From contig JAFQPI010000030.1 in NCBI GenBank assembly GCA_017411805.1, forward strand, positions 1 to 50,833: a stretch of 50,833 nucleotides of DNA, read 5' to 3'. The translations under genes were made by a program, and so were the position numbers. The DNA comes from Clostridia bacterium. Lineage in GTDB: Bacteria > Bacillota > Clostridia > Oscillospirales > CAG-272. This document shows, one piece after another, positions 37,783-45,566 of this stretch. Numbering within the stretch: position 1 is the first letter of the stretch; the number at the start of each line of letters is the position of its first letter. The notes beneath the pieces were generated by a model. That model did not search any database and was not told where the DNA came from. It was given only the letters and a program-made list of their open reading frames with translations.

Positions 37783-38610
37783 ATGAAGAGAAAAATTTGC
37801 GTAAACCTCAATCCCGGATTCAAGGACGTTTCCCTTGAGGATTGCCTTGACTCTATGAAAGCGGCCGGTTTTGACGGCGTTTTCACGGGCTGGTACGTTG
37901 GAAAGATGAAGGAAGTGGCAAAAAAGATCAGCGACCGCGGGCTTTACTTTCAGTCGGTTCACGCGCCTTTTACGGATGCGCACCAGCCCTGGAAATGGGG
38001 CCCTGCAGGTGACAAGGTTATAGACAATCTGATCGAGTGCATCCGCGAGTGCTCGGCGGCGGGCGTTCCGATCGTCATAATCCATCCCATCATCGGTATG
38101 GATCGCCACAACCCCACCGACCTTGGTATCAAGCGTTTCGGCAGACTTGTCGAAGAGGCTGAAAAGCTCGGCATTATGCTCGCGTTCGAGAACGTTGAGG
38201 GCATCGAGTATCTTGAAAAGATCATCGCGGAGCTCGGATCGTCGCCCGCTGTCGGTTATTGCTGGGACACGGGTCACGAGATGTGCTACAATAATTCGAT
38301 GGACGTTTCCGCGCTCTTCGGCGACAAACTGATCTGCACTCACCTCAACGACAATCTCGGTCAGACCGACAGAGACGTCGTCACCTGGCTTGACGACTCG
38401 CATTTGATGCCCTTCGACGGCGTTGCAGATTGGAAGGGGATCGCGGATCGCCTCAGTAGGGTGGATTACTCGGGCGAGCTGACCTTCGAGATGAGTCTTG
38501 CCTCCAAGCCCGGCAAGAATACTCACGATATTTACAAGGATCTTGACATCGACGCTTATTTTGCTCTGCTTTATCAAAAAGCTGTGCAGTTTGCACAATT
38601 TCTTGATTGA
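37783..38610 (+). CDS. Sugar phosphate isomerase/epimerase (TIM barrel), second type
   Basis: A 275-aa protein of the xylose-isomerase-like TIM-barrel family. Metal-ligand segments: LAFENVEGIEY (Glu), YCWDTGHEMCY (Asp, His), THLNDNLGQ (His), and LTFEMSLA (Glu). HAPFTDAHQPWKWG and IIHPIIGMDRHN shape the pocket. Start ATG after GAGG; a TATAAT at 37736 precedes it without a clear -35. A single-gene unit that would interconvert a sugar or sugar phosphate in the cytoplasm; similar genes occur next to catabolic operons. It is not closely related to the isomerase at 14052. Confidence 0.87.
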   Translation: MKRKICVNLNPGFKDVSLEDCLDSMKAAGFDGVFTGWYVGKMKEVAKKISDRGLYFQSVHAPFTDAHQPWKWGPAGDKVIDNLIECIRECSAAGVPIVIIHPIIGMDRHNPTDLGIKRFGRLVEEAEKLGIMLAFENVEGIEYLEKIIAELGSSPAVGYCWDTGHEMCYNNSMDVSALFGDKLICTHLNDNLGQTDRDVVTWLDDSHLMPFDGVADWKGIADRLSRVDYSGELTFEMSLASKPGKNTHDIYKDLDIDAYFALLYQKAVQFAQFLD

Positions 38611-38679
38611 AATTTCGGCTAATATGACAAAAGTGCTGATAAATTTACATTTATTTTGCCATTTTTTGTCCATAATTTA

Positions 38680-38708
38680 TTGACAAAAGGTTTAATATGT
38701 GCTATAAT
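38680..38708 (+). promoter_or_regulatory. Promoter of the HU gene
   Basis: TTGACA, 17 bp, TATAAT. Confidence 0.88.
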
Positions 38709-38774
38709 GCATATACTACCGAAGAAAACAAAATATACTTTAGCCTAAATAAATTATTTGGAGGAACACAAACC

Positions 38775-39050
38775 ATGACAAAGAAGGAATTTATCGGCGT
38801 TATTGCTGAGAAGGCAGGCGTCAGCAAAAAGGATACAGAGGCAGTTTACGATGCGCTTTGGGCATCCATCATCGAGAATCTTAAGGCAGGCGAGAAGGTT
38901 CAGGTTACCGGTTTCGGTACTTTTGAGGTTCGTGAGCGTCCCGAGAGAGTTGCAAAGAACCCCCGTACCGGCGAGAGCGTAAAGGTCGCGGCTTCCAAGG
39001 CTCCCGCTTTCAAGGCAGGCAAGGCTCTTAAGGATTCGATCAACGGTTGA
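38775..39050 (+). CDS. hup: HU-type nucleoid protein
   Basis: A 91-aa histone-like protein that bends and compacts DNA as a dimer. MTKKEFIGVIAEKAGVSKKDTEAVYDAL is the helical N terminus; VQVTGFGTFEVRERPERVAKNPRTGESVKVAASKAPAFKAGKALKDS is the beta-arm with the signature GFG-F and NP-TG. Start ATG after TGGAGG at 9 bases. The family is 90-95 aa, so this is complete. Own promoter and terminator. Confidence 0.96.
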   Translation: MTKKEFIGVIAEKAGVSKKDTEAVYDALWASIIENLKAGEKVQVTGFGTFEVRERPERVAKNPRTGESVKVAASKAPAFKAGKALKDSING

Positions 39051-39064
39051 TCAAAATGTATATG

Positions 39065-39100
39065 CGGCTGTTTCACATTCAGTGAAACAGCCGTTTTGTT
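39065..39100 (+). terminator. Terminator of the HU gene
   Basis: CGGCTGTTTCAC, 5-base loop, GTGAAACAGCCG, TTTT. Confidence 0.88.
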
Positions 39101-39102
39101 TA

Positions 39103-39130
39103 CAAGTTGATAATATTGTTTTGGTATAAT
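39103..39130 (+). promoter_or_regulatory. Response-regulator box and extended -10 of the two-component operon
   Basis: CAAGTTGATAA (39103-39113), then 11 bases, then TGGTATAAT (-10 at 39125-39130). No -35 at 17 bp, so an activator is likely. The same 11-mer at the same distance recurs before the lipoprotein gene at 41150-41177. Confidence 0.6.
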
Positions 39131-39156
39131 AATATGAATTTGTTGGAGGTGACTAT

Positions 39157-39804
39157 ATGGCTAAAATTCTGATAGCCGAGGATGAGAGGGCGATAAACGA
39201 TCTTATCAGGCTGAATCTTGAACTTGTGGGACATAAATGCAGTCAAGTATTTGACGGAGAGGCGGCGCTTGAGTGCGCCTCGGAAGAAAAATTCGATCTC
39301 GTGATACTCGACGTAATGCTTCCGGGCATTTCGGGTTTTGAGATCATCGGTAAGATCAACGTGCCGGTGATATTTGTGACGGCGAAAGCTTCTGTTGACG
39401 ACAGACTTCACGGACTCAAGCTCGGAGCGGATGATTATATCGTAAAGCCCTTTGAGATACTTGAGCTTGTCGAGCGCGTTAAAGCAGTTCTGCGGCGTAC
39501 CAAGGGAGAGGTCTCTTTCTTTGAGTTTGACGATATACGAATAGAGTTTGATACGAGGCGGGTCTTTAAGAGCGGCGAGGAGGTAACTCTCAAGCCCAAG
39601 GAATTTGAGCTGCTTGCGGCGCTCGTCACAAATCGCAATCTCGCGCTTTCGCGGGATAAGCTGATCGAGCTTGTTTGGGATTTTGACTACGAGGGCGACA
39701 CGCGGACTGTCGACGTTCACATTCAGAAGCTGCGTCAGAAGCTCGGTATCGCCGAGCACTTGAAGACGGTTTACAAAACGGGATACAGGCTTGAAATAAA
39801 ATGA
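39157..39804 (+). CDS. OmpR-type response regulator
   Basis: A 215-aa DNA-binding response regulator. Receiver domain 1-110 with E8/D9, phospho-acceptor D52 (LVILDVMLPG), T75 and K97 (DDYIVKPF). The effector is a winged helix (about 125-215: TLKPKEFELLAALVTN, GDTRTVDVHIQKLRQKLG, KTVYKTGYRLEI). Such proteins bind tandem half-sites with about 11-bp spacing; exactly such sites are present upstream of this gene and the downstream lipoprotein gene. Its last four bases overlap the kinase gene (ATGA). Confidence 0.95.
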   Translation: MAKILIAEDERAINDLIRLNLELVGHKCSQVFDGEAALECASEEKFDLVILDVMLPGISGFEIIGKINVPVIFVTAKASVDDRLHGLKLGADDYIVKPFEILELVERVKAVLRRTKGEVSFFEFDDIRIEFDTRRVFKSGEEVTLKPKEFELLAALVTNRNLALSRDKLIELVWDFDYEGDTRTVDVHIQKLRQKLGIAEHLKTVYKTGYRLEIK

Positions 39805-41135
39805 GATTTTGGCAGAAAACATATATATTTACCTTGATCCTCTTTCTCGTGTGCCTCAATGCCGGCATCCTTTCGCTGACGTATTACACCTACAGCAAAA
39901 GCGTATCGTCGGCTGAAGTGACTGCGGGCGCGGAGCAATACTATATTTCGCGGGCATTCGAGCGTGACCTTGAGGATCTTGGCGAGATGCAGAGCCCCGA
40001 GCTTCTGATGCAGATCTACGGCTCGTATTATTCGGGCAAGGGAATACGTCTTGCTTTTTCGTCAGACGAGAAAGAGGTATATTCGAATATTTCCGAAAAC
40101 ATCGAAATCGATCAAAACGTGATTGTGCATACCGAGATCGGCGGCGCTTGGCATATCGTGATCTCTTCCGAGGCGGGCGGATACACGATGGTGTTTGCCA
40201 AGAACGTCGAGAGCCTCAATGAGGAATTCAAGTCGCTGACTTTTACCTACGTTTTGACTGCACTTGGGGTATCGCTCCTGCTTTCAGTCGTGCTGTATTT
40301 CATTCTGCGAAGGATCTCTCTTCCGCTCGACCGCCTTCGCGAGACTACTGAGAAGATACAATCAGGAGATCTTTCCGTCAGCGCAGACGAGAGCGGCAAG
40401 GATGAATTCTCCCTGCTCGGCGCGAGCTTCAACTCGATGCTTGCGACTATCAACGGGCAGATGGCGGCTCTTGAAGCCGATGCCGAGAAGAAACAGATGC
40501 TTGTTGACAATATGGCGCATGAGCTTAGAACACCGCTGACGAGCATCCGCGGTTATGCCGAATACCTTGAGCGCGCGGCGGTAAGCGAGGAACAGCGGCT
40601 CTTTGCGGCAAAATATATCGTATCCGAGGCGGAAAGACTCGCTAAGATCTCCGAAATCCTGCTTGATGACGCATATATCCGGGGAAATCCGCCGGAAATG
40701 AAGGAGGTGGAGCTTTCTGCGCTCCTTTTCGATACCGCCGAACGTCTTGAGACAAGGGCGAAGGAGAGAGGAGTGAAGGTGATCCTTGAAACGGAAAAAA
40801 CACTGATCTCGGGTAATTCGACTCTGCTTTCGATGCTCGTTTATAATCTTACCGAAAACGCTATAAAGGCGTGCTCTGAGGGAGGACGGGTAATTTTGAG
40901 ATGCAAGGATAACATTGCATTGGTTGAGGATGATGGCAAGGGAATGACCGAGGAGCAGCTTTCCCACATCACAGAGCCCTTTTACCGCACGGATAAATCG
41001 CGCTCTCGTGCCGAGGGCGGCGCGGGGCTCGGACTTGCTCTTTGCAAGAATATTGCGGAGATTCACGGCGCGCATATGCGCTTTGAGTCAAAGATCGGCG
41101 CGGGGACGAAAGTTTTTTTGGATTTTACAACTTGA
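39801..41135 (+). CDS. Membrane sensor histidine kinase
   Basis: A 444-aa kinase, partner of the response regulator. Membrane segments at about 9-30 and 148-170 enclose a sensor domain of about 115 residues. HAMP linker about 171-223, then HisKA with DNMAHELRTPLTSIRGYAEY (phospho-His H240). ATP-binding: NLTENAIKACSEGG (N box), VEDDGKGMT (G1), EPFYRTDKSR (F box), GGAGLGLALCKNIAEIHG (G2). The signal is unknown; the sensor has no clear metal or ligand motif. The 3' end overlaps the 11-bp repeat array in front of the lipoprotein gene. Confidence 0.95.
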   Translation: MRFWQKTYIFTLILFLVCLNAGILSLTYYTYSKSVSSAEVTAGAEQYYISRAFERDLEDLGEMQSPELLMQIYGSYYSGKGIRLAFSSDEKEVYSNISENIEIDQNVIVHTEIGGAWHIVISSEAGGYTMVFAKNVESLNEEFKSLTFTYVLTALGVSLLLSVVLYFILRRISLPLDRLRETTEKIQSGDLSVSADESGKDEFSLLGASFNSMLATINGQMAALEADAEKKQMLVDNMAHELRTPLTSIRGYAEYLERAAVSEEQRLFAAKYIVSEAERLAKISEILLDDAYIRGNPPEMKEVELSALLFDTAERLETRAKERGVKVILETEKTLISGNSTLLSMLVYNLTENAIKACSEGGRVILRCKDNIALVEDDGKGMTEEQLSHITEPFYRTDKSRSRAEGGAGLGLALCKNIAEIHGAHMRFESKIGAGTKVFLDFTT

Positions 41136-41177
41136 TGACAACTTGAAGATAAGTTGATGATTCCTCCGAGCTATAAT
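41128..41177 (+). promoter_or_regulatory. Triple 11-bp direct repeat and -10 of the lipoprotein gene
   Basis: CAACTTGATGA, CAACTTGAAGA, TAAGTTGATGA in direct contact (41128-41160), then 11 bases and TATAAT (41172-41177). The first repeat overlaps the stop codon of the kinase gene. Pattern and spacing are typical of OmpR/PhoB-type activation. Confidence 0.75.
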
Positions 41178-41236
41178 ACAAATGCTGAAGCGGTCGGTAT
41201 GCGCATGAGCCGGCCGCTTGGAGAAAGGAGATAAAG

Positions 41237-42499
41237 ATGAAAAACAACAAGAAATTCATTGTCGTTACCGTGTTGCTGATCCTCGTGTCGGCACTCCTTC
41301 TTGGCGGCTGTATGCACTTTTTGTCAGAGCCGCCCGAGAGTACAAAGAAATATGATCCCGATGAAATGAGTCTTCCAAGCATTCTTGAAGAGACTCCCAC
41401 GGCGCAATCGGCTCTGCAGAAGAAATTCGGAGCTTACGGCAGGGAAGAGACAGGTGAGAACGGCGAGAAGATATACCGTCTGTTTACCGAGGATCAGATC
41501 CGCGAATCGCTCAGTCTCCGCGAGAAGGGCGAGCGCCGTTCGCTTACCTATGAGGAGATCGCGTTTATAGTCAACGACTCGATCAGGATGTATTTTGAGT
41601 ACGACAAGATAATCGTCACCGATTTTTCCGATCACGATCATCCCGAGTCAACGAGCATTCTTGAGTATGATATCAAGCTCGGTGTGAAGAGATACGAAAG
41701 ATGCGAGGTATCTTCCATCGGATACAGTGAGATAATCCCCTATCACGGCGATTATTCCGATTGCACGAGCTATCTTTCGGCTGTGGAGACCTATAATTCC
41801 CTCATCCGCGGAATCGAGACGATTATTCTCGACAGGCTGCGCATCCACGATACCGGAACAGAAGCTTTTTGCCTTATGAGTCCTCTTTCAGGTTCACGAT
41901 ATTCCCGCTTTTACGGCATCCTTCTTGACGGCGGAAGCCTTACCGATCACGAGGAATACGTCAGCGCTCTTGAAAAGAATCTTGCGGATCGGCTGGGTTA
42001 TAAAGAATGTATGTATCCGATGCTGATTGCAAAGGACGTGTATGATCCCTATTCGGTAAGACCCCATCTGACGATATCCTGCAATGACGGTGATGGCGTA
42101 AAGCAACTGTTTCCGACCGAGGAGCTTGAGGCGCTCAGACCCGACGGAAAGATGGTCCTTACCTGGACGGGAAATACTTATTATCAGAGAACAGTTACCT
42201 TTGAGTTTGACAGATGGACAGAGAACGTGAAATATACCGATACGAGACTTGGCAAGGGCAGCGTTCTGCAAGGACATTACAGTATTCAAGGAGATTTAAT
42301 TTTGTTGAGTTTCGGTTCCTCCGACTTAATAATCTTTCTTGAGTATGATGGGGAGAATATCAAGATTTCCGATGATGAATATCATAAAACCGATAATAAT
42401 TGGTGGTACGGTTTTGAAAGTGAAATAGTGTTCGAATGTGTTGAGGGCTACGAAAAGGATCTGGTCTTCCCCGATTCATTCCTTGAGATTAGAAAATAA
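41237..42499 (+). CDS. Lipoprotein of the two-component operon
   Basis: A 420-aa exported lipoprotein: signal segment with lipobox LLGGC (Cys about 25). The rest is a mixed alpha/beta domain without a motif I recognise; LTWTGNTYYQRTVTF and VLQGHYSIQGDLILLSFG near residues 300-360 suggest a beta-barrel or lipocalin-like C-terminal part. ATG after AAAGGAG. It sits 100 bp downstream of the kinase, under three response-regulator boxes, so it is a probable target and perhaps modulates the kinase or the envelope stress the kinase senses. Confidence 0.8.
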   Translation: MKNNKKFIVVTVLLILVSALLLGGCMHFLSEPPESTKKYDPDEMSLPSILEETPTAQSALQKKFGAYGREETGENGEKIYRLFTEDQIRESLSLREKGERRSLTYEEIAFIVNDSIRMYFEYDKIIVTDFSDHDHPESTSILEYDIKLGVKRYERCEVSSIGYSEIIPYHGDYSDCTSYLSAVETYNSLIRGIETIILDRLRIHDTGTEAFCLMSPLSGSRYSRFYGILLDGGSLTDHEEYVSALEKNLADRLGYKECMYPMLIAKDVYDPYSVRPHLTISCNDGDGVKQLFPTEELEALRPDGKMVLTWTGNTYYQRTVTFEFDRWTENVKYTDTRLGKGSVLQGHYSIQGDLILLSFGSSDLIIFLEYDGENIKISDDEYHKTDNNWWYGFESEIVFECVEGYEKDLVFPDSFLEIRK

Positions 42500-42500
42500 C

Positions 42501-42538
42501 AAAAATAAGCTTTTCGCCTTGGCGAAAAGCTTATTTTT
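42501..42538. terminator. Perfect 18-bp hairpin, left flank of the ATPase gene
   Basis: AAAAATAAGCTTTTCGCC, TT loop, then its exact complement. It is a bidirectional terminator between the lipoprotein gene and the ATPase gene. Both arms are identical to those of the hairpin at 44028-44065. Confidence 0.85.
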
Positions 42539-42544
42539 ATAGTA

Positions 42545-43900
42545 TTAAATGAGAAGGGCGTTTCCGCCGAAAGAATCCGTCGGTTTGAAAAACATTACAA
42601 AGTAGATGGGGTAGTATGTGATTTTACCGACGATCTTGATCTCTCTGTTATTTGACAGTACCGCTCCGCGCGTGACGGGATATTCACTGTTGCCCAGGAA
42701 TTTGTCTATTGCGCTGTGTATCATATAGTCTCTGCCGCTTTTTACCTCTATGGGGAGTACAGCCAACTCTTCGTAGTCATCAATGAGAAAGTCGACCTCG
42801 CCCTTTGTGCGGTTGTCATAATAATACAGATCATGGCCGAGGGATTTGAGTTGTCCCGCGACAGCGGTTTCGTAGAGCGCGCCGAGATTCACCGAGCGAA
42901 CGTCCTCCAGTATTGGCTTTGTGTTGTATCTGAACAACAGATTTGAAAGCAATCCGACGTCGTTCATATACAGCTTCAAAAGATTTTTGCCCTGCGTCTG
43001 ACAAAGAGGATATACCGGGGTGGAAACAGCTTTGACCTCGTTTGCAATTCCGCTGTTGATAAGATAATCGAATTCGTCCTCGTAGTTGCTGTACCGCTTC
43101 CCCTTTATTCCCTCGATATCTTTGACAACGATACGTTTTTTCGTATTTTGCATTACGGAAGGAAGCATCTCGTATATTCTGCGGATCTTCAGCTTTCGTG
43201 CCTCGTCGCGTTTGCTTGCATCGGCTTTGTAGAAATTTGTGATGTCCGATTGGATCTCACGTATCTGCATAACGTTTTTTGTCGCGATAAAGGTATTGAC
43301 GCAATCCGGAAGTCCTCCCACGATAAGATATTTCCTGAAAAGATCAAGCATTCTTTCGTGCATTGCCGTATCAAGCGATATCTTGTCCTTGAATTTCTTT
43401 TCAAGGGATTCGATAGCTTCAAGCGAAAAACCGTTGGCAATAAGAAACTCCTCAAAATCGAGCTGGTACATCTTCTTATGGAGCACAGAGCCGATCGGTA
43501 TTGAAGTGGTCTCCGCGAGAGTAACACCGAGAAGCGAGCCGCTTGCAATATATTCGAATCTGTTATCCTGCTTCAGAAACTTCAGCAAGGTGATGAATTG
43601 CGGGTATTCCTGGATCTCGTCGAAGAAAACGAGAGTGCTTTCCCGCGTCTTCATTTTGTCCCCGAAAAGCGTGCTTAGAGCAAAATAGAAATCATCGATC
43701 GAATTGATATTCTCAAATATCTTCGGACCTTGGCAGTCTTCGACAAAATTGATCTCGATAAAGTTTTCATAAAGCTCACGTCCGACCTTGCGGATGATAT
43801 AGGTCTTTCCGATCTGTCTTGCTCCTTCGATCAAGAGTACTTTATTGCTTCCCGAGACCAGATAATCGCGGATGAATGCTTCAATCTTGCGGTATAACAT
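42545..43900 (-). CDS. DUF4143-type AAA+ ATPase
   Basis: A 451-aa ATP-binding protein of the AAA_14/DUF4143 group. Walker A GARQIGKT (26-33), Walker B LVFFDEIQEYP (about 90), sensor-like YIASGSLLG, and in the C-terminal DUF4143 part DFLIDDYEELAVLPIEVKSG, a nuclease-like (PD-(D/E)xK-type) Asp...Glu-x-Lys pattern typical of these proteins. The function of this wide family is not known. It is one gene with its own promoter, bracketed by two identical hairpins and preceded by three TGAAAAGTGTA repeats. The sequence is AT-richer than its neighbours, as expected for a transferred gene. Confidence 0.87.
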   Translation of the reverse strand: MLYRKIEAFIRDYLVSGSNKVLLIEGARQIGKTYIIRKVGRELYENFIEINFVEDCQGPKIFENINSIDDFYFALSTLFGDKMKTRESTLVFFDEIQEYPQFITLLKFLKQDNRFEYIASGSLLGVTLAETTSIPIGSVLHKKMYQLDFEEFLIANGFSLEAIESLEKKFKDKISLDTAMHERMLDLFRKYLIVGGLPDCVNTFIATKNVMQIREIQSDITNFYKADASKRDEARKLKIRRIYEMLPSVMQNTKKRIVVKDIEGIKGKRYSNYEDEFDYLINSGIANEVKAVSTPVYPLCQTQGKNLLKLYMNDVGLLSNLLFRYNTKPILEDVRSVNLGALYETAVAGQLKSLGHDLYYYDNRTKGEVDFLIDDYEELAVLPIEVKSGRDYMIHSAIDKFLGNSEYPVTRGAVLSNNREIKIVGKITYYPIYFVMFFKPTDSFGGNALLI

Positions 43901-43933
43901 GGATATTCCTCCGTGCTTCTTTGTACTGTATAA

Positions 43934-44026
43934 ATTATATCACAAATCTATACACTTTTCAATAGAAAATTGGAATTAAAAATACACTTTTCATATAAAT
44001 ATATCGACATAAAAATACACTTTTCA
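43934..44026 (-). promoter_or_regulatory. Promoter and three direct repeats upstream of the ATPase gene
   Basis: Minus strand TTGAAA, 17 bp, TATAAT (43934-43962). TGAAAAGTGTA occurs at 43951-43961, 43983-43993 and 44016-44026, at 32-33 bp steps (three helical turns); the first overlaps the -35 box. Confidence 0.65.
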
Positions 44027-44027
44027 T

Positions 44028-44065
44028 AAAAATAAGCTTTTCGCCCGGGCGAAAAGCTTATTTTT
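44028..44065. terminator. Perfect 18-bp hairpin, right flank of the ATPase gene
   Basis: Same arms as the hairpin at 42501, with a CG loop. It terminates serS on the minus strand. Confidence 0.85.
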
Positions 44066-44073
44066 ATATTTGA

Positions 44074-45363
44074 TTATTTCTTGGGAACGATCTTTTCTAC
44101 GCCGCCCATGTAGGGACGGAGTGCCTCGGGGATCTTGACCGAGCCGTCGGCGCAGAGGTTGTTCTCGCAGAAGGCGATGAGCATTCTGGGGGGAGCAACG
44201 ACGGTGTTGTTGAGGGTGTGAGCAAAGTACTTGCCCTTTTCCTTCGAGTTTACGCGGATCTTGAGTCGGCGCGCCTGTGCGTCGCCGAGATTCGAGCAAG
44301 AGCCGACCTCGAAATATTTCTGCTGTCTGGGGGACCAAGCCTCGACGTCGATAGACTTGACCTTGAGGTCAGCGAGGTCGCCCGAGCAGCACTCGAGGGT
44401 ACGTACGGGGATATCGAGTGAGCGGAAGAGGTCAACGGTGTTCTGCCAGAGCTTATCGAACCACATAGGAGATTCCTCGGGACGGCAGACTACGATCATT
44501 TCCTGCTTCTCGAACTGATGGATACGGTAAACGCCTCTCTCCTCGATGCCGTGCGCGCCCTTTTCCTTACGGAAGCAGGGGGAGTAGCTGGTGAGAGTGT
44601 AGGGAAGCGATTCCTCGGGGTTGATGGTATCGATGAACTTACCGATCATGGAGTGCTCGGAGGTTCCGATGAGGTAGAGGTCCTCGCCCTCGATCTTGTA
44701 CATCATTGCGTCCATCTCAGCGAAGGACATAACGCCGGTAACGACGTCGGAACGGATCATGAAAGGAGGAATGCAGTATGTGAAGCCGCGGCCTATCATG
44801 AAATCGCGCGCGTAGGAGATAACTGCGGAATGGAGGCGAGCGATATCGCCCATAAGGTAGTAAAAGCCGTTGCCCGCAACGCGGCGCGCGGCGTCAAGGT
44901 CGATACCGTCGAAGGACTCGAAGATATCGGCGTGGTAGGGAACCTCGAAATCGGGAGTCACGGGCTCGCCGTAACGCTGAACCTCGACGTTTTCGCTGTC
45001 GTCCTTACCGATCGGGACGCTTGGATCAATGATGTTGGGGATCGACATCATGATCTTCTTGATCTTTTCCTCGTATTCGGGCTCGAGAGCCTCAAGCTCA
45101 GCGAGTCTCTGTGCGCTTTCAGCGACCTTGCGCTTGGTTTCGTTGGCTTCTTCGATCTTCTTCTGCGCCATGAGCATACCGATCTGCTTGGAGAGGCGGT
45201 TCTTCTCGGCGCGGAGGTCGTTTGCCTCGCTGATGATGCGGCGGTTTTCCGCGTCAAGCGCGATGACCTCGTCAACAAGACCGAGCTTGTGGTCCTGGAA
45301 TTTATTGCGCATGTTCTGCTTTACGATCTCGGGATTTTCTCTTACAAATCTTAAGTCAAGCAT
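44074..45363 (-). CDS. serS: Seryl-tRNA synthetase
   Basis: A 429-aa class II synthetase, usual length. The N-terminal coiled coil that grips the long arm of tRNA-Ser is residues about 25-105. Motif 2 is PCFRKEKGAHGIEERGVYRIHQFEKQE; motif 3 is NNTVVAPPRMLIAFCENN; TSEH and the C-terminal FEVGSCSNLGDAQARRLKIR complete the active site. The window also holds one tRNA-Ser gene (20040). There is no room for a T-box: the start is about 40 bases from the promoter. Terminated by the hairpin at 44028. Confidence 0.97.
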   Translation of the reverse strand: MLDLRFVRENPEIVKQNMRNKFQDHKLGLVDEVIALDAENRRIISEANDLRAEKNRLSKQIGMLMAQKKIEEANETKRKVAESAQRLAELEALEPEYEEKIKKIMMSIPNIIDPSVPIGKDDSENVEVQRYGEPVTPDFEVPYHADIFESFDGIDLDAARRVAGNGFYYLMGDIARLHSAVISYARDFMIGRGFTYCIPPFMIRSDVVTGVMSFAEMDAMMYKIEGEDLYLIGTSEHSMIGKFIDTINPEESLPYTLTSYSPCFRKEKGAHGIEERGVYRIHQFEKQEMIVVCRPEESPMWFDKLWQNTVDLFRSLDIPVRTLECCSGDLADLKVKSIDVEAWSPRQQKYFEVGSCSNLGDAQARRLKIRVNSKEKGKYFAHTLNNTVVAPPRMLIAFCENNLCADGSVKIPEALRPYMGGVEKIVPKK

Positions 45364-45407
45364 AATTTTTCTTCTCCGTTTGAGTTTTTGATATTCATTA
45401 ATAAATT

Positions 45408-45436
45408 ATTATACCATACATAAATAAAAAAGTCAA
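45408..45436 (-). promoter_or_regulatory. Promoter of serS
   Basis: Minus strand TTGACT, 17 bp, TATAAT. Confidence 0.85.
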
Positions 45437-45453
45437 TCCTATAGAGAAAAAAA

Positions 45454-45491
45454 GTGGATAGCGGTTATCTTAACGACCTTCCGCTATCCGC
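45454..45491 (-). terminator. Second terminator after the lipoprotein gene
   Basis: GCGGATAGCGG and CCGCTATCCAC with a 16-base loop, followed by TTTTTTT on the minus strand. Confidence 0.75.
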
Positions 45492-45523
45492 TTTTTCTTT
45501 GCTTTGGGCTTTGCAAGTAAAAA

Positions 45524-45552
45524 CTCCGCCTCATCACCGGGATGAGGCGGAG
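45524..45552 (-). terminator. Terminator of the Thr-rich lipoprotein gene
   Basis: CTCCGCCTCATC, 5-base loop, GATGAGGCGGAG, TTTTT on the minus strand. Confidence 0.85.
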
Positions 45553-45566
45553 CATATGTGCGTTAA

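Noticed and set aside
45364-45440. T-box riboswitch in front of serS
   Set aside because: The promoter leaves a leader of only about 40 bases, too short for a T-box; no T-box motif seen.
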